64,000 bases of DNA from Planctomycetaceae bacterium UBA2671 (GTDB lineage: Bacteria; Planctomycetota; Planctomycetia; Planctomycetales; Planctomycetaceae), in NCBI GenBank assembly GCA_002359185.1, contig DEML01000112.1:1-64000 (forward strand). The letters run 5' to 3'. This document shows positions 44,653-52,801 of this stretch, piece by piece. The notes under the pieces were generated by a model. It was not told where the DNA came from. It saw only the letters and a list, made by a program, of their open reading frames with translations, and made no database searches. The number at the start of each line of letters is the position of its first letter. Position 1 is the first letter of the stretch. Both the position numbers and the translations under genes were made by a program.

Positions 44653-45968
44653 ACCAGCAGTTCCTTGATCGGTCCTACACCAGTATCGAACTTCCTGGCC
44701 AGCTTTTCATCCATGTTGAAGTAATCACATGAAACACCCGCTGCCTGCAAAATTGTGGCATAAAGTGAGTTGAGGGGACGTTTGCCGTCCAGTTGTGTAA
44801 AGCAACCCGTTTTGAATGTGCCGTCAAAATTGCCCAACAGCATGACCGGCCAGTTGGCTCCGCTGGTGTGCTGCTTATCGGCATTGTTACTCGTGTAGAC
44901 GATCAGCGTGTGGTCCATCATCGTTCCACTGCCTTCAGGGACACTTTCCAATGCTTCCATAATCCTCACCAGCATTCGGCAATTATACTGACGAATTTTA
45001 ATCCAGATCGGATTTCCAGGCTGTTCCATATGTCCCAAATTGTGTCCTTGTTGCTCGATTCCCAGCCCCTTCCAAGCACCAAAGATCTCACCACGCCCCG
45101 AACCAATGGTCAGTGTATTGGTAATCCCCGAAGTGAGTGATGAAATTCCCAGTTCCAGCAGAACATCATGCCAGTCTGTTTCGAACTCAGGATTAGTATA
45201 TCTCGCGTCCACTGGAGGAGCGAATTTGCGTAAGTGATCAGCAACCGTGCCGAGCCGATCACGCAGGCCGTTAACTTCCTTGAATCCCTCAACGAATTGA
45301 CCGTAACGCTGTTGGTCTGCAGTCGGGAGAAAACGTCCTTTTGAAGCCGCTAACTCTTCAATTTGATTCAATACATTTGATCGTGCTTCGTGTTGGCGTC
45401 GAATGTCACCAGTCGAGATTCCCCCGAAGAGCATCTGGTAGAGATGATTCGGATTCGAATGCATGAAGATCGGCTGACCTGCGCCGCTGGCGGAAAGAGT
45501 CGCAATCGTCGGCTTGGTCGTCATATTCTCAATGGAGTCCATGCCGATGCACAAATGAGGCAGTAGCGTTGGGGGCAGGACCTTACTGAGTTCATAATCA
45601 ATCGTCGATGCACTAGGTGGAACTCCGTCACTCCCGCGATAGCCACCGAGAGCCCCAAAGAAGGCACTATGCGACGGGCTGGTATGCAGACCATGCAGGC
45701 CATTGATGATATGAAGTCGTTCCTTATAAGGTTCCAGTGCACTGATTGGCTCGGGTAGTTTAGCTGTTGCCAGCGAACTGCTGCGTTTCATACCTTCTGG
45801 AATGCAGGTGTCTGGATCAAAGCCCTGATTCTGCATAAAAAAGACAATTCGCTTCGGTGTGGTGTTACTGGTGGAAGACGCCAGAAGACGTTCAGGAAAA
45901 AGTGGGAGGCCGAATGCAGCACCAGCGCCCATTGCCATCCCTTGAATCATTTTTCGTCGGTTAAGCAT
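44649..45968 (-). CDS. DUF1552 protein, exported
   Basis: This is a 439-residue DUF1552 protein, the usual operon partner of DUF1592-type cytochromes and a relative of DUF1501. The N-terminus MLNRRKMIQGMAMGAGAAFG contains a twin-arginine and hydrophobic stretch, so I start at ATG 45968 rather than at the upstream in-frame ATG at 46028. Family features: FMQNQGFDPDTCIPEG, HIINGLHGLHTSPSHSAFFG, LTIGSGRGEIFGAW and HNLGHMEQPGNPIWIK. The ending around LIVYTSNNADKQHTSGANWP and FDTGVGPIKELLV is typical. Its stop overlaps the cytochrome start by four bases. The export route is inferred from the leader. Confidence 0.9.
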   Translation of the reverse strand: MLNRRKMIQGMAMGAGAAFGLPLFPERLLASSTSNTTPKRIVFFMQNQGFDPDTCIPEGMKRSSSLATAKLPEPISALEPYKERLHIINGLHGLHTSPSHSAFFGALGGYRGSDGVPPSASTIDYELSKVLPPTLLPHLCIGMDSIENMTTKPTIATLSASGAGQPIFMHSNPNHLYQMLFGGISTGDIRRQHEARSNVLNQIEELAASKGRFLPTADQQRYGQFVEGFKEVNGLRDRLGTVADHLRKFAPPVDARYTNPEFETDWHDVLLELGISSLTSGITNTLTIGSGRGEIFGAWKGLGIEQQGHNLGHMEQPGNPIWIKIRQYNCRMLVRIMEALESVPEGSGTMMDHTLIVYTSNNADKQHTSGANWPVMLLGNFDGTFKTGCFTQLDGKRPLNSLYATILQAAGVSCDYFNMDEKLARKFDTGVGPIKELLV

Positions 45969-46814
45969 GATCGATCTTTCAAAAAGATTGGCAGTGACTT
46001 GTGTATCTTTGGAAAATTGTAGATGCAATCTACCCCCTGAAGTATTCTTGCTTGGCTCGTCGCAAATGAAATGGTAACGGGGGTGGTAATGATCAGGAAG
46101 AATTATGCGGGATGATTTTAGTATAACTATTTTAAATGCTTAGGCAATATATATTTATTTTTTATTATATGAGTGTCACCGCAACTTGCATGCCGACGAT
46201 TTCTTACATAATCCCCCCCACACAGTTCTTACTCAAAGCAACTCTTTGATCAAAATTACAGGGAGCATGGCAGATACAGATACCTGCCTGCAGAGCAGCA
46301 TCACTTCACCAGTTCGGCAGACACAAAATAACCAGTACGGATGTTGATATCGTCGATTCAAATTGCGGTGATGCTTTTGGTAACGGATTCGTATTCATCC
46401 CTGCGACTTCTACCGTTTCACGAAACTTTTTTGTATTGCGTATCTCGATCAAGCATCAGGATCGCAGGCCGCTTCTCGCGATCCCTGGTCTATTCGGCAA
46501 ACGTCTTCGTTTGATGGCACACTCTTGCCGAATTCGGTCGATAAGTCGATTCGGTCACGATCCCCTCGAGTGTTTGCAGATTAAAAAACGCCATCACATA
46601 CAGAACCTGGATAGACCGTGTCATCATCGGCTTGCTCGAAAAGAAGTCGCTTGTTCAGAGCAGTTGACTTCACATATAATCAAATTTTGAAAATTAAGTT
46701 TAATTTCTCATAGAGCCGTAATACGACCTCTCACCAAACAAACACATCGAATTGCTCGATAAGAAACCAGAAGAAGTCCAAAGGGAATTCTTCGTAAATT
46801 TCCAAAGGATATTC
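45969..46814. other. Long gap holding an integrase relic
   Basis: About 850 bases between the divergent DUF1552 gene and the secreted-protein gene. The portion 46355-46625 is an integrase remnant, described separately. The rest is AT-rich near 46100-46180 and probably carries the promoter for the DUF1552/DUF1592 pair, with the promoter for the following gene near 46640-46790. I see no intact gene. Confidence 0.45.
46355..46625 (-). pseudogene. Central remnant of a DDE integrase/transposase
   Basis: On the minus strand the frames give QTKTFAE, then TRDREKRPAILMLDRDTQYK with a stop soon after, then, one base out of phase, FRETVEVAGMNTNPLPKASPQF. This is the middle of an integrase core domain, where LxDRDTxY carries the second catalytic Asp and the LPxxSPxxxG block follows. 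It matches the N-terminal side of the same transposase type as the 23898-24172 relic, which starts at the NAL.H.LAFQNGCER block. Several stops and frame changes mean it is dead. Confidence 0.7.
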
Positions 46815-48458
46815 ATGTTGTATAGACCAGACTTGGTGTTGTGTTTTTTCTGTCTGGCTCTCTTATTATTTGTGCCCGACAAACCGTTGACTGGAGCTGA
46901 TCGACTTCAGAAAGGTGAGATGGCTGGATACCTTCTCGTTCCCAACGAACAGGTTGAACAAACTTATAACGCTGGATTTTCCATGTATGTGGCAGCCTGG
47001 CCGTTGTTGCAGGAATATCCGGGGCATCGTTTTCAAACAGGACTGTTTGGCACCTGGATGCATGCTCAATACGACAGTCCCAGGACGAAGGAAGAGAAGC
47101 TCTATTCCGATATTGAAGGTGGACTTGGCTGGTGGAGAGATACACGATTTGCAACGGAAACGCCTAAATTTATTATGGGTGGAGTGGCTCGCAGTTTTAG
47201 CGCATGGGCTAATGGACCAGGTGCTGGAAAGGGAAGAGACTGGAGCAAGCCCCAGGGGAAATATGGCGTGGCACAACTCAGTCCTTGGGTACTGTGGCCT
47301 CCCGACGGTTTGAACTTGAAACAAGGCACGTGCGGCGAACTCTTCGGTTATGGTTATCTACCTCTTCCACTGACCGATCCCAAAACAAACACCGCTGGAA
47401 AAGATGTTCCAACAGGAAACAACTGCTGGACGCTGTTTCTTAACACGCAGAACTTTAAGGGACCAGTTGCCTTCTTCACACCGTATTTCTGGTCACGTCC
47501 AAGTTTGGAAGACAATAACGTCGCTGGCCTGTTTTTGGATGCTCGTCCGTCAAATCCGAACAGAGCGTTGCAGATGGAAACCCAATATATTCCCAGCGTT
47601 CTGGCAGAGGATACAAGCGGCGAAACCTATGCACGAATCGCACCAACCTCATTCCCTCGTGGAGAGAACGGTAACTCGATCGTCGTGCACGGCGTTACTT
47701 CCTACAACAAGCAGGCTCTGTGGGATGATGTGGAAGCATGGTTTGCAGGTGGTACACCGACAAACGGAGAGATCGATCCGACTGCGGCAAGAATACATCA
47801 ATTTCCTGGACGAGGTGGAGCAACCTGGAAAATCTATGGCCCCGGCACGGAAAGGGATGACAGGATTCGACTCGCCTGGGATTCCTTCGCGACGCCGATG
47901 GCACCAAACCCTCAAACGTTTGGATTTCGCTGGAATAAAAAATTGGTAACAAAAACCAAAGATAGTCCGCTGTTTACTCTTCCAGAGTATTTCCATTTGG
48001 AGAAGGATCAAAACGGAAAGCCACAATGGGTGGTCATTCAAGCCGAAGAGGTTCCAATGGAAACGGGGCTCACTTCGCACCGTTTTACTCGCCCTGTGGA
48101 AGAACCGTCGCAACCATATGTGACTCCTGACGATCCGGCGAGTTGCTGGAAGACGCCAGGGCCGGTGGCAGGCCCATTCTATGCTTATCCAGGCGATGGC
48201 AGTAAAGTGACCTACTACTGGTATCGATTCGCCGACCAGCCGGCACTTCTCAACGCGGATCTGACTGACACAGAACGAGCGACTCTGCAGACGCGAGTAG
48301 AAAAACTCCATTCCACCTGGAAGGCAGACCGCGACTATTTGCCACCACCGAAAATTGGACAACTTGCGGCTATTGATTCGGCTCTGATTGTAACTCCGCC
48401 TCAAGGATTGGAGATTGGTTACGTGCCGATTGTCACAAGACAGGAATTAGCAAACTAG
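46815..48458 (+). CDS. Secreted protein of unknown function
   Basis: This is a 547-residue protein with a clear signal peptide (MLYRPDLVLCFFCLALLLFV, ending near PLTGA). I start at ATG 46815 because an AAAGGA ribosome site lies five bases upstream; an in-frame start at 46752 would add 21 residues before the leader. The mature part is rich in Trp, Pro and Gly (GGLGWWRDTRFATETPKF; WVLWPPDGLNLKQGTCGELF), like large secreted planctomycete or Bacteroidota proteins of unknown role. I do not recognise a domain. The stop codon TAG (48456-48458) is part of the CTAG at the left end of a 109-bp element, so the natural C-terminus may have been changed by the insertion. It is next to, but separate from, sdhCAB. 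Confidence 0.75.
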   Translation: MLYRPDLVLCFFCLALLLFVPDKPLTGADRLQKGEMAGYLLVPNEQVEQTYNAGFSMYVAAWPLLQEYPGHRFQTGLFGTWMHAQYDSPRTKEEKLYSDIEGGLGWWRDTRFATETPKFIMGGVARSFSAWANGPGAGKGRDWSKPQGKYGVAQLSPWVLWPPDGLNLKQGTCGELFGYGYLPLPLTDPKTNTAGKDVPTGNNCWTLFLNTQNFKGPVAFFTPYFWSRPSLEDNNVAGLFLDARPSNPNRALQMETQYIPSVLAEDTSGETYARIAPTSFPRGENGNSIVVHGVTSYNKQALWDDVEAWFAGGTPTNGEIDPTAARIHQFPGRGGATWKIYGPGTERDDRIRLAWDSFATPMAPNPQTFGFRWNKKLVTKTKDSPLFTLPEYFHLEKDQNGKPQWVVIQAEEVPMETGLTSHRFTRPVEEPSQPYVTPDDPASCWKTPGPVAGPFYAYPGDGSKVTYYWYRFADQPALLNADLTDTERATLQTRVEKLHSTWKADRDYLPPPKIGQLAAIDSALIVTPPQGLEIGYVPIVTRQELAN

Positions 48459-48563
48459 TGCCCTTTCAGGGCTTAGATTTGGGCATCAAATAACTGCAAC
48501 GCACTCCGTTGTCGTGCTTTATAAGAACATCAATCCAAATTATTAGTGTGGAAGACGCACTAG
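48455..48563. mobile_element. 109-bp element with CTAGTGC...GCACTAG ends, copy 1
   Basis: It runs from CTAGTGCCCTTTCAGG at 48455 to GAAGACGCACTAG at 48563. The reverse complement of 52681-52789 differs at about 11 of 109 positions by hand count. The ends are short inverted repeats and each lies at a CTAG, consistent with a miniature non-autonomous element that inserts in CTAG with TA duplication, as IS630/Tc1-type elements do. The internal GCAC...GTGC can form a small hairpin. Confidence 0.8.
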
Positions 48564-48699
48564 TCCAAATGAGAGTTGCTTAATCCCATTAGTCACATTG
48601 CAGTTTGGTAATACGCGAAACTGGCTGATGTTATCAACTATTACCTCGTGTCTAATCCCCAACTAATAGTGTATCCGACAGACAGTACCTGGTTTGAAA

Positions 48700-49362
48700 A
48701 TGCGTTTATCATCAATCGCGTACAAGACTGTAATGGCTATGAGCGGGTTGTTTCTCTGTCTCTTTTTGACGATTCATTTACTGGGTAATCTGGCTCTGTT
48801 CTTTCCGGAATCGGTAGCCCGCACCACATTCAATGCTTACGCAGATTTTCTGACGCATTTGCCACCCATCAAGGTTGCCGCGTATCTGACATACTTCGCA
48901 GTGCTGTTGCATGCGGCGTTTGCGTTTACACTCACAAAGAGGAATCGAGCAACGGCAGGTCAGCGTTACGCCTACCGGGGGAGCGTCAACACGACGCGCT
49001 GGTACACACGGTGGATGGGCGTCCTGGGAGCCATCCTGTTGCTGTTCATCATCATCCACATGTGGGATTTTTGGTACCCATACAAATACGGACATGATAT
49101 TCCCCTGGATGCGAACGGTAAGAAGGATCTGTATGGAATTGTGGTTACATCGTTCGCGAGTCTGACCTGTGTTTTATTTTATGTATTGGCGATGGTTGCC
49201 CTGGGTTTGCATCTTTACCAGGGACTTCACAACGGCCTGCGATCACTGGGACTGTATCACAAACGTTACTCCGTGTGGTCGCGGCGACTGAGTAAAGTTT
49301 TCGCGATTGTTGTTTCCGTTATCTTTGCGTTAATGCCGATCTACATCTATTTAAGAGGTTGA
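48700..49362 (+). CDS. sdhC: Succinate dehydrogenase cytochrome b558 subunit
   Basis: This is the membrane anchor of succinate:quinone oxidoreductase (complex II). It has 220 residues with five hydrophobic helices. Four histidines in the helices are positioned as ligands for two b hemes: LTIHLLGN (about residue 26), LLHAAFAF, IIIHMWDF and GLHLYQGLHN. This is the pattern of type B, di-heme b558 anchors, which come in one polypeptide. It starts at ATG 48700; a TTG two codons earlier is possible. No strong ribosome site is visible. It is first of sdhCAB, separated by only six bases from the flavoprotein gene. It holds the complex in the cytoplasmic membrane and passes electrons to or from the quinone pool. 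Confidence 0.92.
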   Translation: MRLSSIAYKTVMAMSGLFLCLFLTIHLLGNLALFFPESVARTTFNAYADFLTHLPPIKVAAYLTYFAVLLHAAFAFTLTKRNRATAGQRYAYRGSVNTTRWYTRWMGVLGAILLLFIIIHMWDFWYPYKYGHDIPLDANGKKDLYGIVVTSFASLTCVLFYVLAMVALGLHLYQGLHNGLRSLGLYHKRYSVWSRRLSKVFAIVVSVIFALMPIYIYLRG

Positions 49363-49368
49363 GGAAGC

Positions 49369-51285
49369 ATGACGATGCTGGACGCAAAAATTCCCAACGG
49401 ACCGATCGAAAAGAAATGGAGTGAGTATCAAGCGACCTGTGCGCTGGTGAATGCCGCCAACCGCAAAAAAATGACCGTAATAGTGATTGGTTCCGGATTG
49501 GCTGGAGGTGGTGCAGCCGCCGCACTCGGCGAGCTGGGGTACCACGTCAAGTTATTCTGCTTTCACGACAGCACTCGCCGTGCCCACTCGGTCGCTGCAC
49601 AGGGTGGCGTTAATGCCGCTAAGAATTATCAAAATGATGGTGATAATGTCTATCGCATGTTTTACGACGCCATCAAAGGCGGCGATTATCGTTCCCGTGA
49701 AGCCAATGTTTACAGAATGGCCGAACTTTCCGTCCGTTTGATCGATACCTGTGTAGCCCAGGGTGTTCCCTTTGCACGAGAGTACGGAGGTTCGCTTGGG
49801 AACCGCTCATTTGGCGGCGTGCAGGTTGAGCGGACTTTCTATGCTCAGGGACAGACTGGCCAGCAGTTACTGATGGGCACGAATTCAGCAATTGCCAGGC
49901 AGGTTAAGGCAGGACGAATTGAACGATTCAGTCGCCACGAAATGCTCGATCTTGTTGTTAAGAATGGTCGGGCCATTGGCGTGATTGTTCGTGACGCGAT
50001 CACGGGTGAAATTGAAAGGCACGCTGCTCACGCTGTCGTGCTGGGTACAGGCGGATATGCAAAGATTTACTATCTTTCGACAATGGCCATGGGCTGTAAT
50101 GCGACGGCTGCCTGGAAGGCACACAAGCGAGGCGCCTTTCTTGCCAACCCAAGTTTCGTGCAGGTCCACCCGACCAGTCTTCCCGCCTTGGGAAAACATC
50201 AGTCAAAGCTGACCTTGATGTCGGAATCTTTGCGAAATGATGGCCGCATCTGGGTACCTGCCAAGTCAGGTGATGATCGATCTCCAGAAAAGATCCCTGA
50301 TAGCGAACGGGACTACTATTTGGAGCGAAAATATCCTGCCTTTGGGAATTTGACCCCACGGGATATTGCTGCACGCGCTGCCAAGGAGCAAATCGATGCT
50401 GGACACGGAGTGGGGCCGATGCGAAATGCCGTATTCCTGGATTTTCGCGATGCGATTGCCCAACATGGCCGAGAAATAATCCAGTCTCGATACGGAAATT
50501 TGTTTGGTATGTACCAGAAAATCACAGGTATCGATGCTTATGTCACTCCCATGCTGATCGCTCCCTCGCCACATTTCACTATGGGCGGGCTTTGGGTCGA
50601 TTACGAATTGATGACAACAATTGAAGGCTTGTATGCCTGTGGTGAATGTAACTTTGCTGATCATGGATCCAATCGGCTGGGGGCCAATTCACTTCTGCAG
50701 GCCTGCGTTGATGGTTACTTTATCCTGCCAAGTACCATTGGAAATTTTCTTTCCGGTCGCATCAAGGAGCCTTTGTACTCCACCGACGATCCTGAATTTG
50801 ATCAAGCCGAATCGAAAGCCAGGGAAGATATTCAGAAACTACTCTCTATCAAAGGCAGGCAATCGGTTGATTATTTTCACCGCACCCTCGGTGCGACTCT
50901 GTGGGATTGTTGCGGAATCAGTCGCAGTCGCGAGAGCTTGAACCGTGGAATTGAACAGATCCGCGATTTGCGGGAGCAATTCTGGAGTGACGTCAATATC
51001 ACGGGCGGTGCGTATGAACCGAATAGTGAGCTTGAAAAAGCAACGCGGGTCATGGACTTCCTGGAACTCGGAGAGCTGATGTGCATTGATGCACTTCACC
51101 GAGAAGAATCCTGTGGAGCGCATTTTCGAGAAGAGTATCAAACAAAAGAAGGCGAGTCGTTGAGAAATGATGAAGGTTTCAGTTACGTCTCGGCATGGCA
51201 ACATCGTGCAGAGGGGGAACCGATTCTGCATAAAGAACCACTCTCTTTTGAAGCGGTCAACGTGATGACTCGGAATTACAAATAA
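49369..51285 (+). CDS. sdhA: Succinate dehydrogenase/fumarate reductase flavoprotein subunit
   Basis: This is the catalytic FAD subunit of complex II, 638 residues, on the cytoplasmic face. The dinucleotide fold is VIVIGSGLAGGGAAAALGEL (about 37-56). The histidine that carries FAD covalently is His73 in RAHSVAAQGGVNAAKN. Active-site blocks for dicarboxylate binding are visible as VQVHPTSLPALGK, RDYYLERKYPAFGNL and HFTMGGLWVDY, followed by GANSLLQACVDGYF. A GAGGAAGC ribosome site directly precedes ATG 49369. The length and the SdhCAB gene order match the non-classical SdhA/FrdA group found in Bacteroidota and other phyla. It oxidises succinate to fumarate in the TCA cycle, or does the reverse; the sequence does not say which direction dominates. 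Confidence 0.95.
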   Translation: MTMLDAKIPNGPIEKKWSEYQATCALVNAANRKKMTVIVIGSGLAGGGAAAALGELGYHVKLFCFHDSTRRAHSVAAQGGVNAAKNYQNDGDNVYRMFYDAIKGGDYRSREANVYRMAELSVRLIDTCVAQGVPFAREYGGSLGNRSFGGVQVERTFYAQGQTGQQLLMGTNSAIARQVKAGRIERFSRHEMLDLVVKNGRAIGVIVRDAITGEIERHAAHAVVLGTGGYAKIYYLSTMAMGCNATAAWKAHKRGAFLANPSFVQVHPTSLPALGKHQSKLTLMSESLRNDGRIWVPAKSGDDRSPEKIPDSERDYYLERKYPAFGNLTPRDIAARAAKEQIDAGHGVGPMRNAVFLDFRDAIAQHGREIIQSRYGNLFGMYQKITGIDAYVTPMLIAPSPHFTMGGLWVDYELMTTIEGLYACGECNFADHGSNRLGANSLLQACVDGYFILPSTIGNFLSGRIKEPLYSTDDPEFDQAESKAREDIQKLLSIKGRQSVDYFHRTLGATLWDCCGISRSRESLNRGIEQIRDLREQFWSDVNITGGAYEPNSELEKATRVMDFLELGELMCIDALHREESCGAHFREEYQTKEGESLRNDEGFSYVSAWQHRAEGEPILHKEPLSFEAVNVMTRNYK

Positions 51286-51287
51286 TT

Positions 51288-52031
51288 ATGGAACTGAATT
51301 TGAGAATTTGGCGTCAGGACGGACCTGACACCCCGGGCCAGTTGGTCAATTATCATTTGGACAACGCGGATCCTGGTATGTCGTTTCTGGAAATGCTGGA
51401 CGCCGTGAACGAGCAACTGATCAACAACGGAGAACGTGTCATCGAATTCGATCATGATTGTCGTGAAGGAATTTGTGGATCCTGTGGAATGGTCATTAAC
51501 GGACGACCACATGGCCCCGCTCAGGGAAGCAGTACCTGCCAATTGCACATGCGATCATTCCAAAATGGTGATCAAATCACGATTGAGCCATTTCGCGCTT
51601 CAGCGTTCCCGATCATTCGCGACCTGAAGGTCGACCGGTCTGCCTTTGATCGTATCATTGATTCGGGCGGTTACATTTCGACAAACATCGCTGCGGCACC
51701 AGAGGCAAACTCAATTTTGATCAGCAAAGACGAAGCAAGCAATGCGTTTGATGCAGCAGCCTGCATTGGGTGTGGAGCTTGTGTGGCAAGTTGCAAGAAC
51801 GCCTCGGCAGCTTTATTCACTTCCGCGAAAGTGACACATCTGGTGAATTTGCCTCAAGGGAAAGTCGAACGCTCCACACGGGTTGTGCAGATGGTCGATC
51901 AAATGGATACTGAAGGCTTCGGCGCCTGTTCATTCACCGAAGCTTGCGAAGCGGTCTGCCCGCAGCAGATCAGCGTCAATCACATCGCACAGATGAACTG
52001 GGAATACAACCGCGCGAAATTAGGAATGTAA
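51288..52031 (+). CDS. sdhB: Succinate dehydrogenase/fumarate reductase iron-sulfur subunit
   Basis: This is the electron-transfer subunit of complex II, 247 residues. The N-terminal ferredoxin domain holds a [2Fe-2S] cluster with Cys58, Cys63, Cys66 (CREGICGSCG) and Cys84. The C-terminal domain has CIGCGACVASC (Cys159, 162, 165 and 169) and CSFTEACEAVCPQ (Cys214, 220 and 224), which bind the [4Fe-4S] and [3Fe-4S] clusters. All expected ligands are present, so the enzyme should work. It begins two bases after the sdhA stop. After its stop come a dispersed repeat with a strong hairpin (52142-52160), a transposase remnant and the second 109-bp element. It moves electrons from FAD to heme and quinone. 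Confidence 0.95.
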   Translation: MELNLRIWRQDGPDTPGQLVNYHLDNADPGMSFLEMLDAVNEQLINNGERVIEFDHDCREGICGSCGMVINGRPHGPAQGSSTCQLHMRSFQNGDQITIEPFRASAFPIIRDLKVDRSAFDRIIDSGGYISTNIAAAPEANSILISKDEASNAFDAAACIGCGACVASCKNASAALFTSAKVTHLVNLPQGKVERSTRVVQMVDQMDTEGFGACSFTEACEAVCPQQISVNHIAQMNWEYNRAKLGM

Positions 52032-52048
52032 ACGTATCAACTATGGTG

Positions 52049-52204
52049 TTGTCACAACATCTGATGTTTTCTGTCGAAGTTCCCGCCACAACAAGAGTTT
52101 AATATTCTGGTCATGCCTGGTCACTCAATCGTCGAGAGTGTTTGGGGAATCGGTCCCCAATTTCAGTCCCCTGCTCTTTCGTAATCCGTGCCTCTTCCTT
52201 CAAC
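52049..52204. repeat. Dispersed ~156-bp repeat, copy B
   Basis: This aligns with 6138-6293 along its length, same orientation. It starts only 18 bases after the sdhB stop. Minus-strand reading gives EQGTEIGDRFPKHSRRLSDQ before a stop, but the copy at 6138 does not keep a long open frame. It may be a decayed gene end carried with an old element. Copy B contains a perfect hairpin (52142-52160) absent from copy A. Confidence 0.6.
52142..52160. terminator. Hairpin, likely terminator of sdhCAB
   Basis: TTGGGGA (52142-52148) and TCCCCAA (52154-52160) pair perfectly over seven bases around a five-base loop, followed on the plus strand by TTTCAG. It is about 110 bases past the sdhB stop. The short T-run makes it a plausible but not proven intrinsic terminator. 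Confidence 0.45.
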
Positions 52205-52261
52205 TCCGGTTTCTCACTCTTGATCACGAGATGATCCTCGCACCTCAGAGTTCGGATTGTT

Positions 52262-52420
52262 TTCAGCGGCTGCTCGAAATGCTTAGCTGTCGTGCATGTT
52301 GATCGATACCCAGAAAGAGCATGGTGGTCCTCCTGACAGAAAGAGTGAGTGTGATTCCCCAGCCATAGAAAATCACAATTCCCATTCCAAGCAACTCTTT
52401 CATCGATATCAAAGGAGATT
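52262..52420 (-). mobile_element. 5' remnant of a transposase beginning MLFLGIDQHAR (copy 2)
   Basis: On the minus strand an ATG at 52322 opens MLFLGIDQHARQLSISSSR and then stops. About 100 bases upstream of it (52323-52420) also match the region upstream of the same start at 36231. The GIDQH block looks like the first catalytic-Asp strand of IS110-type enzymes. A 108-residue open frame overlapping here in another phase is an accident of the same DNA. Only the 5' end is kept; repeat copy B follows directly. Confidence 0.6.
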
Positions 52421-52680
52421 GACACCCAAGGGCTCAAACAATCTGAGAAGGACCTTCTCTCTGATGCGTCATGATGGCTATGGATTCTCGTTCGTCAACT
52501 ATAAGATGTGTGACAGGCATACGGGGGCTCGTATTGATGCAGGTAATGGCTGTTCGGTAAAAACATACTATCCTACGAATACCATCTTTTTACATCCCCC
52601 CGTGCACTTCAAAACTGAATCCGCCTAACCGTCACTGAAAACCGACAAATTTGTCGAGCCAGAGATTATCGGCAAGGCAA

Positions 52681-52789
52681 CTAGTGCATCTTCCATCCTA
52701 ATAATTTGGGTTGATGATGTTATAAAGCACGACAACGGAGTGCGTTACAGTTATTTGAGGCTTAAATCTAAGCCCTGAAAAGGCACTAG
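52681..52789. mobile_element. 109-bp element with CTAGTGC...GCACTAG ends, copy 2 (inverted)
   Basis: It runs from CTAGTGCATCTTCC at 52681 to CCCTGAAAAGGCACTAG at 52789. It is the reverse complement of the copy at 48455-48563, at about 90% identity. It ends 12 bases before the TTG start of the FG-GAP gene, and the GGAG of that gene's ribosome site begins at 52790, at the element border. Between the two copies lie sdhCAB and the relics behind it. Confidence 0.8.
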
Positions 52790-52801
52790 GGAGTAATCGA
52801 T

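Noticed and set aside
46436..46690. Plus-strand open frame of 84 codons
   Set aside because: It is antisense to the integrase relic at 46355-46625, which explains the sequence better.
48700..52031. Fumarate reductase rather than succinate dehydrogenase
   Set aside because: Not truly excluded: the C-A-B order and di-heme anchor occur in both. I use sdh because planctomycetes are mostly aerobic heterotrophs, but sequence does not decide direction.
52111..52437. Minus-strand open frame of 108 codons behind sdhB
   Set aside because: It is formed by a transposase 5' end in a different phase joined to repeat copy B; the 6-kb and 36-kb copies do not conserve it.
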